Translations under genes and position numbers: made by a program | Notes under the pieces: model-generated | Told to the model about the DNA's origin: nothing | The model's database searches: none | The model's input: the letters and a program-made list of their open reading frames with translations, nothing else | Assembly: GCA_937899155.1 (NCBI GenBank) | Contig: CALDJM010000078.1 | Location: 1-19,894 of the forward strand | Reading direction: 5' to 3' | Source: an uncultured bacterium | GTDB taxonomy: Bacteria > Patescibacteriota > Dojkabacteria > SC72 | Length of the DNA stretch: 19,894 nt | In this document: positions 1 through 8,340 of the stretch, piece after piece | Layout: every line of letters begins with the position of its first letter | How positions within the stretch are numbered: the first letter of the stretch is position 1

Positions 1-1132
1 TAGGGTCAAGTGTAGTTGTAACCTTAAGACCACCTCTTTCCACTTTCTCTGTTCCAAACTCCTGCTCTAGAGCACCTTTTACATGGAAAACAAAATGAGG
101 AGCTTTAATATCTATCTTCTTCGAGCTATACACAATCTCTTGTTCTCTAGCACTCTCAATATCCTCATCAGAAATTCCAAAAATCCTATTCTTCTGCTTC
201 AATTGATCTAGAACATAAGTCTGTCTAACCTTTGCCATCTCAGGCATACTTCCATACAAAGGAGAATACGCTCCAGGACTCTGAATCAAACCTGCTAAAA
301 TAGCACTCTCTGCTAAATCAAGCTCACTAACATCCTTGTTAAAATATGAATGTGATGCAGCCTGGAAACCGTAGTTCACACCTCCTAAAGCAACCTCATT
401 CATATACATTTGCAAAATCTGATCTTTGCTGAAGGTTTGCTCAACCTGCATTGTAATCAAAGCCTCTTTAATCTTCCTAGATAAACTTCTCTCTGTTGCT
501 TCTGAACCTAAAACATCTGTAAGAATAGTATTTTTTACCAACTGCTGAGTAATTGTACTAGCACCTCTTAACCTTGTTTTACCAAAAACACCAGAAACTA
601 CTGCCTTAGCAATACCTAAATAATCCAAACCCCTATGTTGATAGAAATCCGCATCTTCTGCAGCTAAAACAGCTTTTCTTGTATGCTCAGGAATCTTATC
701 TATCGAAACAAATTCTCTATTTTGGTCTCCATATATTGTATAAAGCAAACCACCATTCCTATCAAAAATCTGTGTACTCTGATCAGAACTCCTATCTACA
801 AGCTTATCTGGAGAAGGAAGAGCATTCCCTAGTTTCTTAAGATATATACCTAAACCTATCAACACTGCACAACCCAAAAAGAACATTACTCCTACAAACA
901 CTACCAATGCCTTCTTTAGTTTCTTTTTAAACTCTGGGTTCTTCTCTCCCTTTCTATCATTCCTTTTCTCTTTCTTACTCCCAAGATTAGTTGATGAATA
1001 CTTCTTAACCTTCTTATGTTTATCAAAACCCAAACCTGAAAAAGAAGACCCTATCATCTTCTTGCTACTCTTTCTCCTAACAGGAGAGTATCTTCTTTTT
1101 CTTGAATTAGAAAACCCCATACTGTATTTCAT
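1..1132 (-). CDS. Class A penicillin-binding protein (PBP1A-like), N-terminal 377 residues, cut by the window edge
   Basis: Bifunctional peptidoglycan synthase: polymerises lipid II with a GT51 glycosyltransferase domain and cross-links with a transpeptidase domain that lies beyond base 1. Visible are a basic cytoplasmic tail (about residues 1-70), a single membrane anchor (about 72-95), then GT51 motifs: EDADFYQHRG with catalytic Glu159, RGASTITQQ, and a KIKEALITMQVEQ stretch. The sequence breaks off just after GT51, at VTTTLDP, typical of the linker into the transpeptidase. The ATG at 1132 was chosen because a CATAAT -10 box ends exactly 7 bases before it, so the mRNA would be leaderless; an in-frame ATG at 1120 and a GTG upstream are alternatives. 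It is divergent from hisS with only 55 bp between. Family assignment is secure; whether the transpeptidase half is intact cannot be seen. Confidence 0.93.
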   Translation of the reverse strand, partial: MKYSMGFSNSRKRRYSPVRRKSSKKMIGSSFSGLGFDKHKKVKKYSSTNLGSKKEKRNDRKGEKNPEFKKKLKKALVVFVGVMFFLGCAVLIGLGIYLKKLGNALPSPDKLVDRSSDQSTQIFDRNGGLLYTIYGDQNREFVSIDKIPEHTRKAVLAAEDADFYQHRGLDYLGIAKAVVSGVFGKTRLRGASTITQQLVKNTILTDVLGSEATERSLSRKIKEALITMQVEQTFSKDQILQMYMNEVALGGVNYGFQAASHSYFNKDVSELDLAESAILAGLIQSPGAYSPLYGSMPEMAKVRQTYVLDQLKQKNRIFGISDEDIESAREQEIVYSSKKIDIKAPHFVFHVKGALEQEFGTEKVERGGLKVTTTLDP

Positions 1133-1138
1133 AGATAC

Positions 1139-1168
1139 ATTATGCACCTTTTTGCTATTAAATTTCAA
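1139..1168 (-). promoter_or_regulatory. Promoter of the penicillin-binding protein gene, predicted leaderless
   Basis: On the minus strand, TTGAAA (1168-1163) is followed after 18 bp by CATAAT (1144-1139). The -10 ends 7 bases before the ATG at 1132, so the first transcribed base should be the A of the start codon. It overlaps the hisS promoter face to face. Confidence 0.6.
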
Positions 1169-1181
1169 GGCATGGTATAAT
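1152..1181 (+). promoter_or_regulatory. Promoter of hisS, extended -10, predicted leaderless
   Basis: TTGCTA (1152-1157), an 18-bp spacer, then TGGTATAAT, a perfect extended -10 with TATAAT at 1176-1181. The last T is 7 bases before the ATG at 1188, leaving no room for a 5' leader or ribosome binding site. Confidence 0.7.
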
Positions 1182-1187
1182 TTGCCC

Positions 1188-2486
1188 ATGAGTAAAGGAA
1201 TTCAACCAAGAACATTGAAAGGTTTCAAAGATTATTTCACAGATGATATGAAAATCCGTGATTTTATCCGAAATACTTTCAAAGATTTAGCTAAAGAGTA
1301 TGCCTTCGAACCACTAGAAACCCCAGCATTAGAATACAGTGAATTAATACTAGGGCAGAGTGGGCAAGAGGCAGAGAAGCTATACTACAGATTCAAAGAC
1401 CAGGGAAACAGAGAGGTTATGTTGAAGTACGAACTAATGATTCCTATGTGTAGGGCAATCGCACAAAATATCAATAATATTACCTTCCCGTATAAAAGAT
1501 ACCAATTACAAAATGTTTGGAGAGCAGACAATGTACAAAGGGGTAGGTTAAGAGAATTTACACAAATGGATGTTGATATCATTGGTAGTGGTTCATATAT
1601 TGCCGATGCTCAAGTTTTGCAGTTTGGATTAGAGTTCTTAGGAAAGCTTGGTTTCAGCAATTATGTTGTAAGGATTAATAGTAGAAAGATAATTCAAGGG
1701 ATTTTAGAAGCTTTAAATATTGACCTATCTCAATTTGAGAATGTATATATTGCAATTGATAAGCTTCAAAAGATTGGTAAAGAGTATGTTAAAGAAGAGT
1801 TGGTAAATAAAGGAATAGATGAGGATAGTATTGAAAAGATGTTCTCAGTAATAGATGCCAACGATATTGAGCAAACTGGAAAGATTCTAAGTAAAACAGA
1901 GATTGGAAAAGAAGGTGTAGAGGAGATTAAGAATATATTGGAAATTTTAAAGAATTCTGGTATTGAAAAGAAATTTGTACAATTTGACCTAACATTAGCA
2001 AGAGGTCTAGCATCGTACACAGGTGCTATTTGGGAGTATGAAATTGTTGATGACAATATTGGTTCTGTAAGTGGGGGAGGAAGATATGACAGAGTAATAG
2101 AGAAATATATAGGTAGGGATATCCCTGCAACAGGTACATCATTTGGTTTGGAGAGATTAACTGAAGTTCTAAAAGATAGAGATATTTCAAAAAAGATTTT
2201 GGAAGAGAGTGCAGAAGTACTACTAATACCTTTAGATCAAAATTCTGTCTCCTATACAACAGGTATAGCCAAAGAATTAAGACAAGCAAATATTATCGCA
2301 AATATATACCCAGACATTCAGAAATTAAAAGTAGCACTTAAGTATGCAGACAAGAAGAGTATTCCTTGGGTAATCATTATTGGAGAGAACGAAGTAAAAG
2401 AGAGGCGGGTTTTGCTTAAAAACATGATTAAAAAAGAACAATCATTACTCACTATTAAAGAAGTTGTAGAGAAAATTTCTAAATAG
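1188..2486 (+). CDS. hisS: Histidyl-tRNA synthetase
   Basis: Charges tRNA-His with histidine in the cytoplasm; class II synthetase, 432 residues, normal length. Class II motif 2 is seen as RADNVQRGRLREFTQ (within about 104-133), the histidine motif as ARGLASYTGAIWE (Arg272), and motif 3 as ATGTSFGLERL, followed by a C-terminal anticodon-binding domain (VIIIGENEVKERR). The open frame extends back to 1062, but the ATG at 1188 is chosen: homology begins there (MSKGIQPRTLKGFKDY) and a TATAAT box sits exactly 7 bases upstream. The motif 2 wording (REFTQMDVDI) resembles archaeal and eukaryotic HisRS more than the E. coli type (RQFHQLGVEV). The usual RGLDYY is RGLASY here. Monocistronic in appearance. 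Confidence 0.95.
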   Translation: MSKGIQPRTLKGFKDYFTDDMKIRDFIRNTFKDLAKEYAFEPLETPALEYSELILGQSGQEAEKLYYRFKDQGNREVMLKYELMIPMCRAIAQNINNITFPYKRYQLQNVWRADNVQRGRLREFTQMDVDIIGSGSYIADAQVLQFGLEFLGKLGFSNYVVRINSRKIIQGILEALNIDLSQFENVYIAIDKLQKIGKEYVKEELVNKGIDEDSIEKMFSVIDANDIEQTGKILSKTEIGKEGVEEIKNILEILKNSGIEKKFVQFDLTLARGLASYTGAIWEYEIVDDNIGSVSGGGRYDRVIEKYIGRDIPATGTSFGLERLTEVLKDRDISKKILEESAEVLLIPLDQNSVSYTTGIAKELRQANIIANIYPDIQKLKVALKYADKKSIPWVIIIGENEVKERRVLLKNMIKKEQSLLTIKEVVEKISK

Positions 2487-2511
2487 TAAATCTCTGGTAA
2501 ATATCGATTAA

Positions 2512-2517
2512 TATAAT
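2512..2517 (+). promoter_or_regulatory. -10 box of the OmpR-like gene, predicted leaderless
   Basis: A perfect TATAAT ends 7 bases before the ATG at 2524. No convincing -35 is visible. Same geometry as hisS. Confidence 0.55.
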
Positions 2518-2523
2518 CTTGCT

Positions 2524-3132
2524 ATGGAATATAAACATAGTAAGCTTCTCTACATTCTATCCAAAGACCAACAACTAATTTCGGTAGCAAGAAAAACAGC
2601 ACATCTAATTAATAATAACATCACGGTATCATTAAACAATTTAGAAAGAAGGAACAGAGCTAAAGATGTTGTAATAATATTAGATCAAAGACATTGGGAA
2701 ATACCATTTAAAAAGGAAGATATCCATACAAAATTAATAGTAATAACGAAACTAGACTCAACATCACATACTGAGAAGCTTTTTGCCAAAGGAGCTAATG
2801 ACATATTACACACTCCTGTTAACTACAATCTACTTACCTGTCTTTTGAAAAAATATTTCGGAGAAATAAAGATAGAGGACAGTGGGAATTACACATACAA
2901 AGGCATAACCGTCAGAGATAACAACTCCATAATATACAACAACTGTAAAATACATTTAACAAAAACAGAAATGAGTGTATTTAGAAACATCTTACTATGC
3001 AACGAAACTTCCAAGAGCTCTTCGAATTCTCTTCAGGTTACAGTATACAGAATAAATAAAAAGTGCTTAGCCTGCCTAGGTATCAAACTAATAATAAACA
3101 AGTACAATCAAGGATATACAGTAGCTATTTAA
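2524..3132 (+). CDS. Degenerate OmpR-like response regulator (pseudo-receiver plus shortened winged helix)
   Basis: 202 residues. Residues 1-115 follow the order of a receiver domain: VVIILDQ aligns with the phosphoacceptor strand, LIVITKLD with strand 4, KGANDILHTPV with the usual GADDYLxKPF. The N-terminal acidic pair has become SKDQQ, and the invariant Lys before Pro is Thr, so normal phosphorylation chemistry is unlikely. Residues about 122-202 resemble a Trans_reg_C winged helix: LTKTEMSVFRNILL, a recognition-helix-like VTVYRINKK, and a final wing ending NQGYTV. The stretch that normally carries the second helix is nearly absent, leaving about 80 residues instead of about 100. It overlaps the mutS 3' end by 4 bp, tail to tail. 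No sensor kinase is nearby. The family call is by motif pattern only; DNA binding is unproven. Confidence 0.6.
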   Translation: MEYKHSKLLYILSKDQQLISVARKTAHLINNNITVSLNNLERRNRAKDVVIILDQRHWEIPFKKEDIHTKLIVITKLDSTSHTEKLFAKGANDILHTPVNYNLLTCLLKKYFGEIKIEDSGNYTYKGITVRDNNSIIYNNCKIHLTKTEMSVFRNILLCNETSKSSSNSLQVTVYRINKKCLACLGIKLIINKYNQGYTVAI

Positions 3133-5741
3133 AGCTTCTTTTGCCACTCAACTATCTTTTTTAAAGCTTCAAGTGGAGTTAAGTTATCAGTATCTAAACT
3201 CTGAATCTCTCTTTCCACCTTAGAGTCTTTTGAGAAGAATAGGGGATACTGAAGAGCATTTTGCATCTCTTTTTTACTCTCTTTCTTTTGTACAAAAGAA
3301 ACCTCTCTTACAGAACTTTCGGAAGAAAACATATTCTTCTGTTCGAAGCTCTCAAGAATTTCATTAGCTCTTCTAATGACCCCCTCTGGTAGACCAGCCA
3401 TTTTTGCTACATATATACCGTAACTCCTATCCGTTCCTCCCTCTACGATTTTTCTTAGAAAAATTACCAAACCTTTCTCAATATCCTCTTCTACCAAAAC
3501 ATTAAAGTTTTTAACTCTCTCTGGGTGTTTCTCTGAAAGCTTTAATAATTCATGATAGTGTGTTGCAAAAAGTGTTCTAGATTTAACTTCTGTAACGATA
3601 TGTTCAGCCAATGCCCATGCAATACTAACACCATCATATGTACTTGTACCTCTACCAACTTCATCTAAGACTATTAAGCTGTATTTAGTTGCATTATTAA
3701 CAATATTTGCAGCTTCATCCATCTCAACCATGAAAGTACTTCTACCTCTGACAAGGTCATCAGAAGCTCCAACTCTTGTGAATATCCTGTCTGCAACAGA
3801 TATAGTGGCACTCTCAGCTGGAACAAAAGAACCAACTTGGGCTAGAAGAACCAAGGTCGCCACCTGTCTAATATATGTAGACTTACCAGACATATTAGGA
3901 CCAGTAAGGATACACATTGTAGATTCGGTGAGTGAAAGCTCTGTATCATTTGATATAAATTCCTCATTACTAATCCTTTCAACAATGGGATGTCTTCCTT
4001 TCTCTATTTTAATTAAGCCATCATTTTCTCCAGCATCGAAAATCTCTGGCTTAACATAATCATACTTCTTTGCAATATATGCAAAACTTGCCAACACATC
4101 TATCTTTGCAATAATATCTGAAAGTTTTTGTAAATTCTCTAAATTCGGAATTAAGGACTCTCTAAAATCAGTAAATAGCTTGTATTCTAAATCACATAAT
4201 TTTCCATGAGAGTTCATAATGATATCTTCTTTCTCCTTTAATTCCTCCGTTATATATCTCTCAGAATTAACGAGTGTTTGTTTTCGAATATATCTCTCAG
4301 GTACTTTATCCTGATGTGTTTTTGTCACTTCAATGTAGTAACCAAAAACATTGTTAAACCCTATCTTCAAAGAGGGTATACCTGTCTGCTCTCTCTCCTT
4401 CTCCTCAAGCTCTTTTAACCACTGTTTACTATCTCCTGAAAGTTCTCTAAGTTCGTCTACATCTTTGTTAAAACCTACATTTATTATCCCTCCTTCTGTC
4501 AGGAGTAAGGGCGGATCTTGAGCAATTGTAGTCTCTATCTTCTGAGCTATCTTCACAAAAAGGTTTTTGTCTAATTCAACATACTTTTTCTTAAACTTCT
4601 TTTTAAGAATATCTAGAATCTCACAAGCACTTCTAAGTGAGACCTCTAATGCCTTAATATCTCGGGGAGAAACTCTATTTAATCCAATTTTCCCAACAAT
4701 CCTTTCAATATCATTAATTTCTTCTAATCTCTCTCGAATATTTTCAAAAGCTTCTTCATCACCCATCAAATCCTCTACAACCTCTAATCTTTCATTGATT
4801 TCCTTCTTGGTCAAAAGTGGATTAAGTAACCAGAAATACAGAAGCCTTGTACCCATTCGTGTAGATGTTCTATTCATCACATCAAAAAGAGAGTTTTCAA
4901 TACTTCCTGTATATGAGTTGGCAACAATTTCAAGATTTCTGATAGTTGACCTGTCCAAAATCATCGTACTATTAAGAGATACTTTCTTTGGTCTTAAAAT
5001 ATGCTTAGGATCCATTAGCTGTGTTTCCTCAACATATTTCAAAATCATTGCTACTGATATTATCTCTTCACTCTCTTCATCTAAACCTAAAGAATTGATG
5101 TTTTTCACATCATAGAAGCTTGTTACCAATTCTTTAGCAAATTCAATATTTCGCAATCCTTTCTGAACAAACTGTACAGGGATATTTGAAAAATCTTCAT
5201 TACTTTCTCCCTCAATTAGTAGTATCTCAACAGGAGAGTATGAAGAAAGAATTGTACTAACAAAACTCTTCTGATCTTTCTCACCTTTAGAATCCAAAAG
5301 AAAAAACTTTCCTGTTGATATGTCTGCCAATGCTACATATGCCCGTTTTCTAGAGAAGAAGAATGCTGCAAGGTATGAATCGTGTATTGCATTTGCTTGC
5401 TCTCCATCAACAGTTCCGGGTGTCACTATTCTTGTTACACCTCTTTTTACAATTCCTTTTGCAAGCTTGGGGTCTTCAAGTTGATCTACAACTACAACAC
5501 AGTATCCTGCTTCTACAAATTTTGGTAAATATTGATCTAAGGCTTTCTGAGGGAAGCCTGCAAGTGGAGTAGGGTTACTTTTTTTATCTCTTTTGGTAAG
5601 TGTTATATTTAATATTTTGGATGCGGTTTTAGCATCATCTCCAAAAGTTTCAAAAAAATCACCCATTCTAAAAAGCACAATTTTATCGGGATACTGCTTC
5701 TTAAAACCTAGATACTGTCTCATCATTGGAGTTTCATTCAT
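3129..5741 (-). CDS. mutS: DNA mismatch repair protein MutS
   Basis: Recognises mismatches and recruits repair, working as a cytoplasmic dimer with ATP. 870 residues, full length for MutS1. The mismatch-reading F-x-E motif is present (F29-F30-E31 in MGDFFETF). The ATPase shows Walker A GPNMSGKS (614-621), Walker B around D693-E694 in LDEVGRGTSTYDG, and the following THYHEL. The C terminus keeps a short helix-rich tail (LTPLEALKKIV). The ATG at 5741 is supported by an extended -10 (TGGTATACT) ending 8 bases upstream, so the message is close to leaderless. Although 36 bp separate it from the upstream PEP-synthase-like gene, it therefore has its own promoter. No mutL is in the window. Confidence 0.97.
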   Translation of the reverse strand: MNETPMMRQYLGFKKQYPDKIVLFRMGDFFETFGDDAKTASKILNITLTKRDKKSNPTPLAGFPQKALDQYLPKFVEAGYCVVVVDQLEDPKLAKGIVKRGVTRIVTPGTVDGEQANAIHDSYLAAFFFSRKRAYVALADISTGKFFLLDSKGEKDQKSFVSTILSSYSPVEILLIEGESNEDFSNIPVQFVQKGLRNIEFAKELVTSFYDVKNINSLGLDEESEEIISVAMILKYVEETQLMDPKHILRPKKVSLNSTMILDRSTIRNLEIVANSYTGSIENSLFDVMNRTSTRMGTRLLYFWLLNPLLTKKEINERLEVVEDLMGDEEAFENIRERLEEINDIERIVGKIGLNRVSPRDIKALEVSLRSACEILDILKKKFKKKYVELDKNLFVKIAQKIETTIAQDPPLLLTEGGIINVGFNKDVDELRELSGDSKQWLKELEEKEREQTGIPSLKIGFNNVFGYYIEVTKTHQDKVPERYIRKQTLVNSERYITEELKEKEDIIMNSHGKLCDLEYKLFTDFRESLIPNLENLQKLSDIIAKIDVLASFAYIAKKYDYVKPEIFDAGENDGLIKIEKGRHPIVERISNEEFISNDTELSLTESTMCILTGPNMSGKSTYIRQVATLVLLAQVGSFVPAESATISVADRIFTRVGASDDLVRGRSTFMVEMDEAANIVNNATKYSLIVLDEVGRGTSTYDGVSIAWALAEHIVTEVKSRTLFATHYHELLKLSEKHPERVKNFNVLVEEDIEKGLVIFLRKIVEGGTDRSYGIYVAKMAGLPEGVIRRANEILESFEQKNMFSSESSVREVSFVQKKESKKEMQNALQYPLFFSKDSKVEREIQSLDTDNLTPLEALKKIVEWQKKL

Positions 5742-5748
5742 ACAATGG

Positions 5749-5757
5749 AGTATACCA
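5749..5757 (-). promoter_or_regulatory. Extended -10 promoter of mutS
   Basis: Minus strand TGGTATACT: TG, one base, then TATACT (5754-5749). It ends 8 bases before the ATG at 5741, giving a leader of at most about one base. No clear -35. Confidence 0.6.
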
Positions 5758-5777
5758 CAGATTACTACTGGAATTGA

Positions 5778-8309
5778 TTAGCCTAAGATTATTCTTACTT
5801 CTTCTCCTGCTGTGACTTTTCTTGCTTCTCTAATATCTTCAGGATATACGGAGACTCCATATACTCCTGCCTGTACACAGTATCTTAACAGCGGCTTATT
5901 ATTCTCTACAATGACAATTGTTTTAGCTCCTTTTTCTCTCACTGAGGAGAGGACATTATCTAAGACTTTAAAGATACTAGATCTTGCAAGGTCATATTTA
6001 GCATTTTTCTCATCTGGTTTAAATCCTTGCATCTGTCTTGCTACCCTAGGAGTATTGAGTATTACTCCATCTATTTGTGTGTTGACGATTTCGTCAATTA
6101 GGATAATTTCGGAAGAATTATCTAAGACAACATAGAGATTAAATGAAGAGGTTCTTCTTAATTTCTCCGAGGAAAGATATTTCTTAACTTCCTTCATGAC
6201 ATCTTCATTCATTGGAGAGTGGATTGCCAAGGAAACATTCCTCTTTTTATATACATTTCTAATCCTTCTTACAATCTTGGCAACTCTTTTGAGTAGTTCT
6301 GGGTTAGAGATGTAGTGAATTGCTCCACTAGCCTCTGGAGAAAGAGAAGCATCCTCTAGAGACTTCCCTCCAACTAAGGCTCTAAATTCCTGTACTGTTC
6401 CCGAACCTATTGAAACCACAACCTCATCTCCACAAGCGAGGTCTACATACTCTATGACCTTTTGAGATATTTTCTTTGTGTAGTCTACAAATTTCCTCTC
6501 TTCAACATATTTTAGAATATGTCTTCCATCTTCAATCATTATTTTATCTAAATCTACAAAAACAATCCCATTGGAATCTCCAATATACTTAAACATTTTC
6601 TTCGGAGGTTCTGTAACCATAGAGAATATCTTGGTCGCAGTTGGGGGTAGGGTACTGTCTTTAGGAGGTACTTCTGGCAATATCTCAGGAGCTTCCTCTT
6701 CAATTTGCACTTTACCTTTTGTATATGCATGAATCACTGGATGTACTTCGGTATCTTGTTCTGCATCCTTCTCTTTCTTCTCTCGATATACTGTTCCTGC
6801 ATTACCATCTAATCTAACATATTCACCATTTCTTAACACAGAAGAGGCTTGCTTCGCACCAACTACTGCAGGAATTTTAAATTCCCTACAAAGAATTGCA
6901 GTGTCACTTGTTAAACCTCCTGTTTCCATAATGACACCAGCCGATGAAAGAATCATTCCTTCCATTTCAGAAGAATATTTCTTAATCAGAAGAATATCAT
7001 CTTTGGTAAACTTCTTTTCAACAGGAGCATCTACAATATTGATTTTACCAACTGCAGTACCGAAACTTGCACCAATACCTGAAAGTGCAAAATCCTCTCT
7101 CTTTGTTTCCTCTTTTAGTAGTTCTGTATCTAATTCTTTCTTAGCTTCATATATCAATTTCTCCAATCTCTTTGTTTCTGCACTACTTTGCTTTTTAACT
7201 ATTTTTGTAGCTTCAGTCATTGCAGAGGTAATCATTTCATCTTTACTCTTATATTTCTCCAAAAGACCTAGTATCTGCTCTCGAATATTTACTCTAACTG
7301 TCAACAAGATATTATTATCAACTCTTGCCTCTAAAGGTCTGTACCTTACTGGCTTATTTTGAAGAACCCAAAACCTACCTCCAGAGAGAACCCACTCAAT
7401 ACTTTGAGCTTCATTACTTTTGTCTTCTATAACTAGGGCTATCTTTGAAATTTCTTTAATGTCTGAATCTGAAAGCTTCTGTTTATGCGACCAACTCTTG
7501 GAAATTTTAATCTTCTCAACACCTTGTGAACCTTTCCTTGCATGCTTCATTGTCCTTACCTTCATACTTTCTTGAGGTGCAATATGTTTTTCAACTGTTG
7601 AGAGGTCTTTCTTGTTCAAAAGATATGTATCTGGTGTAATTTCACCCAGAGATATTACATCTCCAAGACCGTATACTGCTTCAATACTAAGCTTGGTTTT
7701 TTCTTGAGTAATAGGGTCAACTGTATATACAATACCAGCAGTTTCTGACTGCACCATTTTCTGAACAACAACAGCCATCTTGGCATCCGATATATCTACA
7801 CCCATTTTACTTGCATATGCAACAACATCATCACAGAACATTGAAGACATAATTCTTTTGATAGAAGGAATCAGTTCTTCATACTGTCTAACATTTAATT
7901 CTGTGGAGAAAACTCCTGTGAAAGACACATCTTTTTCTGATGGAAATACTATTGAAGACCTGACAGAAACCCAGGCATCTGTAAAGCCAGATAGCCTTGT
8001 GTATGCAGAAAGAATTTCCTCTTCTACTTCTTTTGAAAAATTTTCTTTTAGCAAAACTGCCTCTACCTCCTCAGCCTCTGGATTTCTCCCCTTTGCAAGT
8101 AGCTTACCTTTTGTATGATTAAAAGCTTTGAGTGTGTGCTGTACAAAAACATCACTAGCAACAACAAAAAATTCTGGAACTGGGACATCCATATCTTTTA
8201 ATTTAAAAAGACTCAAGCCCTTTCTTCCAACTCTTTCTTCATCAACTTCTTTTGCAGCATAGTCTTCAAAGAAGTATACAGCAGGCTTTCTTGAAGTTTC
8301 TTTCTCCAT
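5778..8309 (-). CDS. PEP synthase/PPDK-like protein with lost catalytic motifs (probable pseudoenzyme)
   Basis: 843 residues with the domain order of phosphoenolpyruvate synthase: ATP-binding domain (about 1-330), phosphohistidine swivel domain (about 400-510), PEP/pyruvate barrel (about 570-843). The ATP-binding part is well kept (SVRSSIVFP, VVVQKMVQSETAGIVYTVDP, GLGDVISLGEITPDTYLL, IEWVLSGGRFWVLQNKPV). The swivel motif, normally GGRTCHAAI, is GGLTSDTAI, so the phosphate-carrying His is Asp469. In the barrel, the usual GVGLxRxEF has become GIVFVDLDK, RGASRYI is SGAIHYI, and the SIGSNDLTQ region is unrecognisable. The frame is intact and compositionally ordinary, which suggests a selected protein rather than decay. 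It lies 31 bp after an AI-2E-family permease gene, with no clear promoter of its own, so it is probably cotranscribed with it. Catalytic PEP synthesis is unlikely; the true role is unknown. Confidence 0.8.
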   Translation of the reverse strand: MEKETSRKPAVYFFEDYAAKEVDEERVGRKGLSLFKLKDMDVPVPEFFVVASDVFVQHTLKAFNHTKGKLLAKGRNPEAEEVEAVLLKENFSKEVEEEILSAYTRLSGFTDAWVSVRSSIVFPSEKDVSFTGVFSTELNVRQYEELIPSIKRIMSSMFCDDVVAYASKMGVDISDAKMAVVVQKMVQSETAGIVYTVDPITQEKTKLSIEAVYGLGDVISLGEITPDTYLLNKKDLSTVEKHIAPQESMKVRTMKHARKGSQGVEKIKISKSWSHKQKLSDSDIKEISKIALVIEDKSNEAQSIEWVLSGGRFWVLQNKPVRYRPLEARVDNNILLTVRVNIREQILGLLEKYKSKDEMITSAMTEATKIVKKQSSAETKRLEKLIYEAKKELDTELLKEETKREDFALSGIGASFGTAVGKINIVDAPVEKKFTKDDILLIKKYSSEMEGMILSSAGVIMETGGLTSDTAILCREFKIPAVVGAKQASSVLRNGEYVRLDGNAGTVYREKKEKDAEQDTEVHPVIHAYTKGKVQIEEEAPEILPEVPPKDSTLPPTATKIFSMVTEPPKKMFKYIGDSNGIVFVDLDKIMIEDGRHILKYVEERKFVDYTKKISQKVIEYVDLACGDEVVVSIGSGTVQEFRALVGGKSLEDASLSPEASGAIHYISNPELLKRVAKIVRRIRNVYKKRNVSLAIHSPMNEDVMKEVKKYLSSEKLRRTSSFNLYVVLDNSSEIILIDEIVNTQIDGVILNTPRVARQMQGFKPDEKNAKYDLARSSIFKVLDNVLSSVREKGAKTIVIVENNKPLLRYCVQAGVYGVSVYPEDIREARKVTAGEEVRIILG

Positions 8310-8340
8310 TTAAAATAGGCAGTCAAAATTTTATATCTAA

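Noticed and set aside
1062..1187. 42-codon upstream extension of hisS
   Set aside because: It runs antisense through the divergent penicillin-binding protein gene and over the hisS promoter; homology starts at 1188.
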